A DNA stretch of 64,000 bases from Dehalococcoides mccartyi. GTDB taxonomy: Bacteria > Chloroflexota > Dehalococcoidia > UBA2979. The stretch covers positions 124,001 to 188,000 of the forward strand of contig CAMBFG010000005.1 of NCBI GenBank assembly GCA_945865925.1, written 5' to 3'. This document shows positions 28,146-37,048 of this stretch, in pieces; the first letter of the stretch is position 1; every line of letters starts with the position of its first letter. Made by a program: the position numbers and the translations under genes. The notes under the pieces are model-generated. The model had not been told where the DNA came from. It saw nothing but the letters and a program-made list of their open reading frames with translations, and ran no database searches.

Positions 28146-30782
28146 CTATCGCGGCGTCTGAGTCGCCTTCCAGGCATCGATCACCGCGCGGGCGACAGGC
28201 CCGGCCTGCTGTGAGCCCGAGCCAGCGAACTCCTTCACCACCACGACCGCGATCTGGGCGTCCTCGACAGGCGCGAACGCGATGAACAGCGCGTGCGAGT
28301 TGTCCCCGGGTGCGACTTCCGCGGATCCAGTTTTCCCGCCGACGCGCAGGCCGGGGATCGCCGCCGTCGCCGCCCAGCCGTCCTTCACGCCATGCTCCAT
28401 CATCGCCCGCAGCGCCTCGGCGGTGGCCGGCGACATCGCGCGCCGCCAGTCTTCGGTCGGCTCATCGAGGAACAGCCGAGGCCTCGGTACCACGCCGCCA
28501 TTGCCGACGGCTGCCGTGACCAGCGCGAGGTGGAGCGGCGTGAACTGCAGTTCGCCCTGGCCGAAGGCGCTGGCGGCCAGCCCCGCGCCGGTGTCGAGGA
28601 ACTTCGGGGCGGTACTCAGCCGTCCCGCGGTCGTCGGGAGGGCGAACGGGATCGCCTCGGTCAGTCCCAGTGCACGCGACATCTCGCGCAGGCGGTCGGC
28701 CCCCACCTTCACACCGAGTTCGGCGAAGTAGGTGTTGCACGAATAGGCGTAGGCGTCCGAGGCGTTCCGCGTCGTCTTCCCGGGCGGCTCGTTGCGGCTG
28801 ATGATGCGGACGCCGTCCACGAACACCTGCTCCGGGCACGACACCGGCGTTTGAGGTGTGACGAGTCCGCCTTCGAGTGCGGCCGCCATCGTTACGGTCT
28901 TGAACGTCGACCCTGGCGCGTAGAGGCCCTGCGTCGCGCGATTGAGGAGTGCGCTCTTCGGGTCGCTTCGGAGGGCGGCCCACTCCTCCTCGCTGAACGC
29001 GGGGTTGAACGTGGGCGTGCTCACCATCGCGAGTACATCCCCCGTGCGTGGATCGATCGCGACGACAGCGCCCGGCGCGTTGCCCATCGCCTTCTCCGCT
29101 GCCTGCTGGATCCGCAAATCGAGGGTCAGCCGGACATCCTCGCCGTTGCGTCGCTCGTGCAGCACGTCCTGCCACGTGCTGCGCAGCGTCGGCGCCGTCC
29201 GCCCGACGAGGGCGTCCACCCGGATGCCCTCGACGCCCGTCGCGCCGACCTGCGCGGAGTCGAAGCCGAGTACGTGGACGGCACCGGGGGCGCGGTAGAC
29301 GCGCTGGCGCTCGCCGTTCGGCCCGGTGACGGTCTCCGCGAGCACCTGCCCGTTCCGGTCGAGGATGCGCCCACGCGCGACTCGGTCGGACTCGCGCCGC
29401 AGCCGTTCGCCGCTGACCGCGGGCTCGGCGGCGAGGTCGCGGCGGACCACATGCCAGTAGCCGAGGCCCAGCGAGACGACGAAGAAGCCCGTCAGCAGGG
29501 CGAGCCCGAGTTCTCGGATCGGCGCCTCGATGCGCGACACCGCGGGCAGGCTGCGACCCTCGGATGTCCCTGCGCTGGTGAGCAGCGCCAGCATCACCCA
29601 CCCCACCACCATCGAACTCCCGCCGTACGACAGGAATGGACTGGTGAGGCCCGTGAGCGGCATCAGGCGCAGCACCCCACTGAACACGATGAGCACCTGC
29701 GCGCCGAGGCTGACCGCGAGCCCCACGCTCAGCAACTGCCCGAACGCACCCTCGATCGCCTTCGCGCGCGCCAGTGCCCGGATCACGAACAGCCCGTACA
29801 GCATCACCACGGCGAGCGATCCGAGGAGCCCCCACTCCTCCCCGATCACCGCGAGCGGGTAGTCGGTGTGCGCTGCCGGCACGAGTCCCGGGTTGCCGTA
29901 GCCCGGCCCGGCGCCGAAGACGCCACCGAACACCAGCCCGCCGATCGCCTGCAACGACTGGTACCCCGCCCCTCGCGGGTCGGCCCACGGGTCGAGCCAC
30001 GCGTCCACGCGCCCCTGGATACGCCCAGACCCGAAGTACGCCAGCAGAGCGAGGGCGACCACGCCGATGAGCGCCACCACGAGGTAATCGCGTCGCCTCG
30101 TCGCCACGTACAGCATCGCGATCGCGGAGGTGCCGAAGATCAGTGCCGGCCCGAAGTCGCGCTGCGCAACGACGACCAGCACCGTGATCCCGAGGACGCC
30201 GAGGATCGGGAGCCAGTACCCCGGCACCGGGGTACGGCCTCGCTCGCCGCGCCACGCCATCTCGGCCGGATGCTCCGCGAGGTGCCCGGCGAGGAAGGCG
30301 ACGAGGAGGACGCGGAGCAACTCGGCAGGCTGCACCGTGATCGGCCCGATCTGCAGCCAGAGCCGCGCACCCTGCCCCGTGACGTCCGCGCCGAACAGCA
30401 GCGTGATCCCCGCGAGCAGCATGCCGGCAGCCATCAGCAGATACCTGAAGCGCCGCAACCACTCGAGGAGCGGCGGGAACCCCACCAGCGCGATGAACGC
30501 GGACCACCCGATGGTGATCCAGAGCACCTGGGTCGGGAGGATCGTGGGCTGCACACGCGCGATCACGGCCAGTCCCAGCGCGCACAGCACCCAGGCCGGC
30601 GACAACAGCAACGGATCCCACACCCGCCCGAGCGCGCGGAGTGCAAACGGCGTCACCAGCGGTAGTGCGGCGACGACCGCGAGCAACACGGGGAGCGCAG
30701 GGTCGGGCCGCACCTCGGTCGAAGCCAGCACGATCGACGGTGCTGCTGCCAGCAGCAGTGCTGGGGCGATCAGCAACAGCAA
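28146..30782 (-). CDS. SEDS glycosyltransferase (FtsW/RodA) fused to a class B penicillin-binding protein
   Basis: One 878-residue frame encodes both cell-wall synthesis activities. Residues 1-420 are a polytopic SEDS domain with GARLWLQIGPITVQPAELLRVLLVAF, QRDFGPALI, GAGPGYGNPGLVPAAHTDYPLAVIGEEWG and the late LTSPFLSYGGSSM, the usual FtsW/RodA landmarks. After a further membrane helix (about 430-450) comes a transpeptidase: dimerisation region, GSTFKT active site (near residue 626), YSCNT and GGKTGSAE. It would polymerise and crosslink peptidoglycan from one polypeptide. The TTG at 30782 may be internal; a CTG at 30830 has a better ribosome-binding site and adds a basic N-terminus. Confidence 0.92.
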   Translation of the reverse strand: MLLLIAPALLLAAAPSIVLASTEVRPDPALPVLLAVVAALPLVTPFALRALGRVWDPLLLSPAWVLCALGLAVIARVQPTILPTQVLWITIGWSAFIALVGFPPLLEWLRRFRYLLMAAGMLLAGITLLFGADVTGQGARLWLQIGPITVQPAELLRVLLVAFLAGHLAEHPAEMAWRGERGRTPVPGYWLPILGVLGITVLVVVAQRDFGPALIFGTSAIAMLYVATRRRDYLVVALIGVVALALLAYFGSGRIQGRVDAWLDPWADPRGAGYQSLQAIGGLVFGGVFGAGPGYGNPGLVPAAHTDYPLAVIGEEWGLLGSLAVVMLYGLFVIRALARAKAIEGAFGQLLSVGLAVSLGAQVLIVFSGVLRLMPLTGLTSPFLSYGGSSMVVGWVMLALLTSAGTSEGRSLPAVSRIEAPIRELGLALLTGFFVVSLGLGYWHVVRRDLAAEPAVSGERLRRESDRVARGRILDRNGQVLAETVTGPNGERQRVYRAPGAVHVLGFDSAQVGATGVEGIRVDALVGRTAPTLRSTWQDVLHERRNGEDVRLTLDLRIQQAAEKAMGNAPGAVVAIDPRTGDVLAMVSTPTFNPAFSEEEWAALRSDPKSALLNRATQGLYAPGSTFKTVTMAAALEGGLVTPQTPVSCPEQVFVDGVRIISRNEPPGKTTRNASDAYAYSCNTYFAELGVKVGADRLREMSRALGLTEAIPFALPTTAGRLSTAPKFLDTGAGLAASAFGQGELQFTPLHLALVTAAVGNGGVVPRPRLFLDEPTEDWRRAMSPATAEALRAMMEHGVKDGWAATAAIPGLRVGGKTGSAEVAPGDNSHALFIAFAPVEDAQIAVVVVKEFAGSGSQQAGPVARAVIDAWKATQTPR

Positions 30783-30916
30783 CGTCTGGCCGCGTGATCG
30801 GCGTCCCGGGTGGATCGAGGTGCTGACCAGGGCTTGCTCCTTCCCGCCTCGCGATCGGTATCCTCGATCTCAGCCTACCGGACGAGTCCGAGACGGCGCG
30901 CGAGAGGATCGAGGGT

Positions 30917-31654
30917 GTGGCGGACGAAGCCTGGCCAATCGTGTTGCTGGGGCTGCGCATCAGCGTCGTGCTGGTGCTGTACCTCTTCCTGCTCTCGGGC
31001 TTCCGGGCGCTTCGCTCCGAACTCCGCGCCCCCACCTTCGAACTCTCCCCCGCCCCACCGTCGCGTCGTGCGTCGACCCCCACCCGCGTGGATGCCCCCG
31101 CCCGCGTCGCCCCCACCGTCCCCGTTGATGACGAGTACGACATACCCCCGCTCATGCCCCTCCCCTTCGAGCCGGACGACGGGCCGTCCGAGGCCCCCGC
31201 GAGGCCGCGCCGCCGCGTCCCGCTCGCCCTCGCGATCCCGGCAGGGGCGGCCGCCCTCGTCCTCGTGCTTGGCGGGGCCGCGGCCCTCGCCACCCGCTCG
31301 CCCGAGGCGCGCACACCCGGCGGGGTCGCCACGGCGCCCGCCAGCGAGGCCTTCGGCCCGCCCGTCGTGAAGCCAGCGGCGGGCCGGGTCACCGTGGGCC
31401 TCGCTGCCCAGGAAGACTCGCTCGTGCGGGTCACCGTCGATGGCGTCGTCCAGTTCGATGGCACCCTCCAGGCACGCCAGCGTCAGGCCTGGGAAGGTGG
31501 CAAGCGCATCCAGGTCTGGACGGACAAGGGCAAGACCGTGCTCATCGCCATCAACGGCGACAACCTCGGCCCCTACTCCCCCTCGATGGGGCAGCCCGAC
31601 TGGAACCGTATCGACTTCGGCTTCGCCCCCGGCTGGGTCCGCTCCGACCGCTGA
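30917..31654 (+). CDS. Bitopic membrane protein with a RodZ-type C-terminal domain
   Basis: A 245-residue protein. An N-terminal helix (about 8-28) and a second one (about 100-125) flank a Pro-rich linker, and a C-terminal domain (about 150-240) follows. That domain resembles the DUF4115 domain of RodZ: SLVRVTVDGVVQFDGTLQ, QAWEGGKRIQVWTDKG and a final GWVRSDR strand. The helix-turn-helix of RodZ is missing. It is divergent from the SEDS-PBP gene, with which it shares a short promoter region, so a role in cell-wall elongation is plausible but inferred. Confidence 0.65.
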   Translation: MADEAWPIVLLGLRISVVLVLYLFLLSGFRALRSELRAPTFELSPAPPSRRASTPTRVDAPARVAPTVPVDDEYDIPPLMPLPFEPDDGPSEAPARPRRRVPLALAIPAGAAALVLVLGGAAALATRSPEARTPGGVATAPASEAFGPPVVKPAAGRVTVGLAAQEDSLVRVTVDGVVQFDGTLQARQRQAWEGGKRIQVWTDKGKTVLIAINGDNLGPYSPSMGQPDWNRIDFGFAPGWVRSDR

Positions 31655-31715
31655 TCGAGGCTCCACAGACTCGAATCCGGGCGCCTTCTGGGGAGGTCGT
31701 AACTACCAGCAGTGT

Positions 31716-31721
31716 TATCGT
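31716..31721 (+). promoter_or_regulatory. -10-like box before the RNase D gene
   Basis: TATCGT with exactly 6 nt to the GTG start at 31728, consistent with leaderless transcription. The match to the -10 consensus is moderate (four of six). Confidence 0.3.
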
Positions 31722-31727
31722 CAGATA

Positions 31728-32921
31728 GTGACACTTATCCAGCCGCAGCCCGCGCTCGTCACCGACCCCACCGAGGTCGCCACGATTGCCGCCGAGATTC
31801 GCGCCGCTGGCTGGGTCGCCCTCGACCTCGAATTCATGACCGAAGGCCGCTACATCCCCGAACTCAGCCTCGTGCAGGTGGGCTGGGGCGACATCGAGGT
31901 CCCCCGTGTCGCCGCCGTTGATCCCCTGAAGGTGGACGTCCAGCCCATCGTTGACCTCGTCGGTGACCCGGCCGTCGAGGTCGTCATCCACTCCGCGCAG
32001 GCCGACCTCGCCCTCATCGGTGGCCAGTTCGCCATCCGCGGCACGCGCGTCTTCGACACCCAGATCGCCGGTGCCTTCCTCGGCTGGGGCGAACAGATCG
32101 GCTACGGCGCGCTCGTCGAGCGGCTGTGTGGCGTCCACCTCGACAAGGGCGCGCAGTTCACCGAGTGGTCGCGCCGCCCGCTCTCCGAAGAGCAGATCCG
32201 CTACGCCCTCGACGATGTGCGCTACCTCCCGCTCGCTTGGCGCACGCTGCGCGCCGACCTCGAGGCGCGTGGGCGCCTGCCGTGGGTCGAAGAAGAATGC
32301 GACGCCCTCGCCGAGCAGTGGGCCGAGCGCACGCCGCCCGAGGAGATGTACCGCCGCGTACGCGGCTGGAACGGGCTCAAGCGCCGCTCGCTCGGCGCAC
32401 TCCGCGCCGTCGCCGCGTGGCGAGAGATCGAGTCACGTCGCGCCAACCGCCCGCCCTCGTGGCTGATGAACGACCGCACGCTCCTGGAACTCTGCCGCCG
32501 TCCCCCGCTGTCCGCTGACGAGTTCGCCGCCATCCGCGGCCTCGGCGAGGGCACCGCACAGCGCTACGGCCGCGCGATCCTCGAAGCCGTCGCCCGAGGC
32601 GTCGAAGACCCGCCCGAGATGGACGAGAACCCGCCGCACCTCCCCAACCTCGGCCAGGCCTGGCCCGCCGTGCTCTCCGGCATCGTGCAGGCCCGCTGCC
32701 GCGAGTCCGACATCGCCGCCCGCTTCGTCGCCACCCGCCGCGACATCGACGATGTCATCGCCTGGTGGCTCGTCGGCGACCGCACGCAGGAGCCCCCGCT
32801 CCCCCTCCTCGCCGGCTGGCGCCGCGACCTCGCCGGCCAGGACGTCCTCGACTGGCTCGCCGGCGAAACCGCCGTCGTCGTCGACCCCGACACCGAGGCC
32901 GGCCTCCGCATCAACCGGTAG
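31728..32921 (+). CDS. rnd: Ribonuclease D
   Basis: A 397-residue 3'-5' exoribonuclease for tRNA and small RNA trimming. The DEDDy nuclease domain shows Exo I in VALDLEFMTEGRY, Exo II in VVIHSAQADLALI and Exo III in QIRYALDDVRYLPLA. Two HRDC-like helical regions follow (about 215-290 and 320-390). I choose the GTG at 31728 (MTLIQPQP), since upstream sequence in this frame is antisense to nothing and overlaps the neighbouring gene's end. Confidence 0.9.
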   Translation: MTLIQPQPALVTDPTEVATIAAEIRAAGWVALDLEFMTEGRYIPELSLVQVGWGDIEVPRVAAVDPLKVDVQPIVDLVGDPAVEVVIHSAQADLALIGGQFAIRGTRVFDTQIAGAFLGWGEQIGYGALVERLCGVHLDKGAQFTEWSRRPLSEEQIRYALDDVRYLPLAWRTLRADLEARGRLPWVEEECDALAEQWAERTPPEEMYRRVRGWNGLKRRSLGALRAVAAWREIESRRANRPPSWLMNDRTLLELCRRPPLSADEFAAIRGLGEGTAQRYGRAILEAVARGVEDPPEMDENPPHLPNLGQAWPAVLSGIVQARCRESDIAARFVATRRDIDDVIAWWLVGDRTQEPPLPLLAGWRRDLAGQDVLDWLAGETAVVVDPDTEAGLRINR

Positions 32922-33062
32922 GGGCCGAGGTCCCACCTCCATCGCTGCGCCGCCACGACCGGCTGGCTGGCGCGGACGCTGCAACGAGGTTGTCAGCGAA
33001 TGGCTTCGGGCCTTGCTGCTCTGACATCGCGCATGAGTACCCTCACGAGGAGTGAGGTGACC

Positions 33063-33416
33063 ATGATTCGTCTGTTCAAGTGGCTGTTCCTCATTTCCAA
33101 AGTGAGGAAGGATCAGCGAATTCGGCAGACCTTCGCGTCGATGAAGCCACTCTCGTGGCCGCAGCGCGCGTCACTGGTCGCCGCCGTCGCTCGGGATCCC
33201 CGTCTCCCCTGGCGAGTGCGGTTCGCTCCGCTTCTGGCCGCCGCCTATGTCGCGTCGCCGCTCGATCTCATCCCGGATTTCGTCCCGTTCTTCGGCGAGC
33301 TCGATGACATCGCTGTCATCGGCCTCGTCTTGCGCTTCATGCAACGCTCCCTGCCTCCGGGGCTGCTTGAGGAACACCTGCGCAGAGTCCACGAGGGCGC
33401 GTCCACGCCGGCCTAG
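33063..33416 (+). CDS. DUF1232 small membrane-associated protein
   Basis: A 117-residue protein starting at MIRLFKWLF behind GAGGAG/GAGG-type ribosome-binding sequence. The DUF1232 core is RDPRLPWRVRFAPLLAAAYVASPLDLIPD, followed by FVPFFGELDDIAVI. The family is widespread with unknown function; one hydrophobic segment suggests membrane contact. Confidence 0.8.
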   Translation: MIRLFKWLFLISKVRKDQRIRQTFASMKPLSWPQRASLVAAVARDPRLPWRVRFAPLLAAAYVASPLDLIPDFVPFFGELDDIAVIGLVLRFMQRSLPPGLLEEHLRRVHEGASTPA

Positions 33417-33425
33417 CGCAGCCGC

Positions 33426-34460
33426 TTACGGCTTCGCCCACGCCAGCCGCTCATCGAGCCGCCGCTGCAACGTCACCTCCACCGGCACGAACCCATGCCC
33501 CCGCCAGAACGGACCGCCCGAGGGGTTCGGGGTCGCGTAGTGCAGCGTCACGTATGGGTGGCCGGCCTCCCGCGCCCAGTCGAGGGTGTGGGCGAGGATC
33601 GCGGTGCCGGCGCCGGTGCCACGCGCCTCGGGTGACGTGATGCCCTCGTAGAGGTAGATCGACCCCTCGGGCTGCGTGAACGACGAGCCCCAGTCCGCCG
33701 GCGCCATCAGCATGTTGAGCGCCACCGCGACGCCGTTCCGCCGCGCGAGGAAGATCCCGTTCGACTCGTCGGATAGCGCCCCCGTCGTGTACTCCGAGAT
33801 CGCCGCCGCCGCCTGTCGCTCCATGTACGGCCAGAAGATCGGCCCCTGCCGGTGCCATCGACCGCTCTCGTCCTGGAAGCGCAGCACCTCGGCGCGTTCG
33901 CTCGGCGTGGTCCGCTGTACCTCGATGGTGGCATCGAGGTGCTGCGTCGCCCGCGAGGCTTCGAGCGGGGTGCTCTCGCGCACACAGAACGTGTACAGCG
34001 ACCCAAAGCCGAGGTGGAACCACGCCTCAACGCTCGCGGGCGTCCCCAGCGGCATCGTGATCCGGTGCTCGAAATACCCGCCGTCCGCCCACTGCTCGCC
34101 GAGGTACGCGTACATCGCCGCGTACACCGCCTCGACATCCTCGCCCGCCGCGACGCCGTGCCCCGAGCCGGGCATCGAGGCCTGCGTGGGCGGCTCGTAC
34201 TGCGCCTCGAACGCCTCGACCGAGGTGTGCCGCCGGTGCCCGATCAGGAACCCCGCGAGCCACCCGTCACGCTCCGCGACCACGCTGTCGCATCGCGCCT
34301 CGGCAAGGTGCCCACGCAGTACCCCCTCGCACGCCGCGACCTCCGCGAACCGCTCGGTGAGCAACGGCAACGCCACGCGCTCCTCGCGCCGGCGGGCGGC
34401 GAGCAGTGCAGCGAGCGCTGGGACGTCGGCGTCCTCGATCGGACGCAGGGTGAGCGGCAT
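33426..34460 (-). CDS. Double-GNAT acetyltransferase
   Basis: A 344-residue protein with two GNAT-like halves. The C-terminal half contains the recognisable acetyl-CoA loop (SPEARGTGAGTAILAHTLDWA) and the ending NPSGGPFWRGHGFVP. The N-terminal half (LRPIEDADVPALAALLAARR, then a VVAERDGWLAGFLIG strand) is degenerate in its pyrophosphate loop. Such tandem proteins often use one half for catalysis. The acceptor is unknown. Its start lies nine bases behind the stop of the LLM oxidoreductase gene. Confidence 0.75.
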   Translation of the reverse strand: MPLTLRPIEDADVPALAALLAARRREERVALPLLTERFAEVAACEGVLRGHLAEARCDSVVAERDGWLAGFLIGHRRHTSVEAFEAQYEPPTQASMPGSGHGVAAGEDVEAVYAAMYAYLGEQWADGGYFEHRITMPLGTPASVEAWFHLGFGSLYTFCVRESTPLEASRATQHLDATIEVQRTTPSERAEVLRFQDESGRWHRQGPIFWPYMERQAAAAISEYTTGALSDESNGIFLARRNGVAVALNMLMAPADWGSSFTQPEGSIYLYEGITSPEARGTGAGTAILAHTLDWAREAGHPYVTLHYATPNPSGGPFWRGHGFVPVEVTLQRRLDERLAWAKP

Positions 34461-34468
34461 GTCGAGGG

Positions 34469-35404
34469 CTAGCGGAACTGCGAGAGCACGGTGGAGGCGA
34501 ACAGCTCCGCCGGCTCACGTGTGTCGCGTCCGAAGAACTCGATGTTGAACATCGTGCAGCCCGCGTCCACGTGCTTGCCGATGCGGTCGACGATCTGGTT
34601 CGGCGTGCCGGAGAGCGCCAGTTCACCCTTCGGATTCCCCATGTGGCCGCCGAAGATCTTCTGCGCCACCTCGATCATCGGCCCCGCCTCGGCGTCGTCC
34701 TTCGCGATGGTCACGAGGCACTGTTGCGCGACCGTGATCTCCGAGGCGTTACGGCCGACGGTGGCACAGTGCTCACGTAGCACCTCGACCTTGTGCGCGA
34801 TCTGGTCCTGCGACCCGGCCAGGTTGTTCCAGATGTCGGCGTAGCGCGCCGCGATCTTCATCGTGACCTGCTCGCCCGCGCCGCCGATCAACAGTCGAGG
34901 CTGGCGCGCCGGCTTCGGCAGGGTGACGAGGTCCTTCGTCTGGAAATACTGCCCTTCGAACGTGACCGACTCTTCGTCGCCCCACATCCGGCGCAGCAGT
35001 TGGGCCGCCTCGCGCAACTGGCCGAGGCGTCCCTTCCGGTCGAGGTAGGGCACGCCGAAGTCTGTGAACTCGCGCGGCATCCACCCGGCACCGATGCCGG
35101 GGATCACCCGCCCGCCGGACATCTCGTCGACGGTAGCCACGACCTTGCCGAGGTGCGCGGGGTTCCGCATCCCGACCGGCGTCACGAGCGTCCCGATCTC
35201 CACGCGCGACGTGATCGCCGCGAGCCCCGCGACCATCGACCACGCCTCGAGGATCGGGATCGAGGGCGACTGCGGCCCGTACAGGTGATCGTTCACCCAC
35301 AGCGAGTCGTACCCCATCGCCTCGAAGTTCGTCGCGGCGACGCTCGCCTCGCTCCACGACCGCTTGATCTGCGGCATCATCACCCCGAAGTGGACCTTCG
35401 CCAT
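34469..35404 (-). CDS. LLM-class flavin-dependent oxidoreductase
   Basis: A 311-residue luciferase-like TIM-barrel enzyme. VHFGVMMPQ opens the first strand; WVNDHLYGPQ, IEIGTLV-like VEIGTLVTPVGMRNPA, GIGAGWMPREFTDFG and RLLIGGAGEQVTMKIAARYADIWN (two adjacent strands) are typical of the group that uses F420 or FMN. The substrate is not predictable. It is probably co-transcribed with the downstream acetyltransferase. Confidence 0.85.
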   Translation of the reverse strand: MAKVHFGVMMPQIKRSWSEASVAATNFEAMGYDSLWVNDHLYGPQSPSIPILEAWSMVAGLAAITSRVEIGTLVTPVGMRNPAHLGKVVATVDEMSGGRVIPGIGAGWMPREFTDFGVPYLDRKGRLGQLREAAQLLRRMWGDEESVTFEGQYFQTKDLVTLPKPARQPRLLIGGAGEQVTMKIAARYADIWNNLAGSQDQIAHKVEVLREHCATVGRNASEITVAQQCLVTIAKDDAEAGPMIEVAQKIFGGHMGNPKGELALSGTPNQIVDRIGKHVDAGCTMFNIEFFGRDTREPAELFASTVLSQFR

Positions 35405-35538
35405 CCCACACCCCCATCTGGCGTCGCCTCAGACGCCCCACGCGCCCGCCGAGGTTAGCGCACGGGTGTGAGTAGGTAGTGCCACAGTCTAGGCATCGCA
35501 TGCATAATCCGGGCACGCACCCGAGGAGGATGGGGAAC

Positions 35539-36978
35539 ATGGCGGACAGGCAGCCCCAGCGGTCGAACGACTCGCTCGTCCGGATCGCGCTGCCCTGGCT
35601 CGCGTACGCCGTCGTGATCCTGCAGTCGGTCGCGGGTACCTACCTCGGGTGGGTCAATCGCCTCACCCCCGAGGTGCCGCCCTCGTTTGGCGCTCGGCCT
35701 TCTCATCTGGTTGCCGCGCTCGCCGCCGGCACGGTCGGGGTGTTTCTGGTCGCACGGGCGCGGCAGAACGTCATCGGGTGGTTGTTGCTCGCCCTCGGCC
35801 TCCTCGGCGGGAGCAACATCGCGTTCGATACCTACGCGGGCTATGCGCTGTACACACATCCCGGCCTTCCGGGCGGGCTGGCTGCCGCGTGGGTCTTCAA
35901 CTGGTTGTGGGTGCCCCTCGTCGCGGTGGTCGCGATCTGCTTCCCATTGCTCTTTCCGGACGGCCGCTTGCTCAATGACATGTGGCGGCGCGTGCTGATC
36001 GGGGGTGCGCTCGCGGCGGCGGTAGCCACGACCGCTGCGGCACTGCGACCTGGCCCTCTGGATCCGTTCGACACGATTCAGAATCCGCTTGGCTTGAACT
36101 GGGCGCCCGTCGATCTGATGGAGGCCGCCCTCCTGCCGGTCCCGGTGGTGGCCGCAGTTGCGGTCGCGAGTCAGTTCGTCCGCTATCGACGCGCTTCCAA
36201 CGAACAGCGCCACCAGATCAAATGGGTTGCCCTGGCAGCCGCGTTCATCACGTTCCTGTTCGCGGTCGTGACCGTCGTCGAGCTCCGTACGGACGCGCCG
36301 GACTTCCCACACTGGCTCGCCACCTCATTCGTCCTCTCGATGTCGGCGCTGCCGCTAGCGACGGCGGTCGCGATCTTCCGCTACCGCCTCTACGACATCG
36401 ACATCATCCTCAATCGCACCCTCGTCTATGTGCCGCTCACGGCGGGACTCGCGGGCCTGTACGTGTCGATGAGTGGACTGCTGCGCACCCTCCTGACCAA
36501 TGTGACTGATGCGGGGTCCGACGCCGCGATCGCCATGAGCACGCTGATGATCGTCGCCATACTCACGCCCGCAAAGAACAAACTCCAGACCATCGTCGAT
36601 CGCCGGTTCAAGGAAGCCCCGGATCCCCAGAAGGCACTCCGAGGCCTCACCGAACAGGCGAGGTCGTTCGCGGACCTCGCCGACCGAAGGGTCCTCCTGC
36701 CTCGATACCTCGAGGCGTTGACGACGGCGTTCAACTCCAGCGGTGCGTCGGTGGAACTGGCCGGAGCAGCGACCAGCCCCATGCGCCTCGAACAGGGTGC
36801 GGTGGTCGGCGCTCCCGCGCTGCAATCGGAGATGCGAGCGGGCACCACGTCCCTCGGCATGCTGCATCTGTACCCGCGCAACGACGGCCGCTCCTACACA
36901 CTGGCTGAGGAGGAGACGCTGCACTCCTCGGTCGAGAGCATCAGCCGGGTGATGGGCCTCGTCCGCCCGACCGAGTAG
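35539..36978 (+). CDS. Multi-helix sensor-like membrane protein lacking a kinase domain
   Basis: A 479-residue protein with about eight or nine transmembrane helices in residues 1-340. The segment AVAIFRYRLYDIDIILNRTLVYVPLTAGLAG is the hallmark of an N-terminal sensor module seen in Chloroflexota and actinobacterial histidine kinases (given here as one region at about 275-305). A cytoplasmic GAF-like tail follows, but no H-box or ATPase domain is present, and the gene ends at a clean stop. The ATG at 35539 sits behind GAGGATGGGG. It may signal through a partner or be a truncated relative. Confidence 0.65.
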   Translation: MADRQPQRSNDSLVRIALPWLAYAVVILQSVAGTYLGWVNRLTPEVPPSFGARPSHLVAALAAGTVGVFLVARARQNVIGWLLLALGLLGGSNIAFDTYAGYALYTHPGLPGGLAAAWVFNWLWVPLVAVVAICFPLLFPDGRLLNDMWRRVLIGGALAAAVATTAAALRPGPLDPFDTIQNPLGLNWAPVDLMEAALLPVPVVAAVAVASQFVRYRRASNEQRHQIKWVALAAAFITFLFAVVTVVELRTDAPDFPHWLATSFVLSMSALPLATAVAIFRYRLYDIDIILNRTLVYVPLTAGLAGLYVSMSGLLRTLLTNVTDAGSDAAIAMSTLMIVAILTPAKNKLQTIVDRRFKEAPDPQKALRGLTEQARSFADLADRRVLLPRYLEALTTAFNSSGASVELAGAATSPMRLEQGAVVGAPALQSEMRAGTTSLGMLHLYPRNDGRSYTLAEEETLHSSVESISRVMGLVRPTE

Positions 36979-37036
36979 CCCCGGCGGGGCGCGCGCTCCT
37001 GTCCGGATGTGTTCCTGCCCCCTCGCAGCACAGGCG

Positions 37037-37042
37037 TAGAAT
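37037..37042 (+). promoter_or_regulatory. -10 box of a leaderless promoter (MFS gene)
   Basis: TAGAAT followed by exactly 6 nt and then the ATG at 37049. No ribosome-binding site is present, so transcription probably begins at the start codon. Confidence 0.5.
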
Positions 37043-37048
37043 CCACCG

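Noticed and set aside
28462-31464. A 1000-codon open frame on the minus strand
   Set aside because: It is an Arg/Ala/Gly-rich shadow of the SEDS-PBP fusion in another frame with no domain features.
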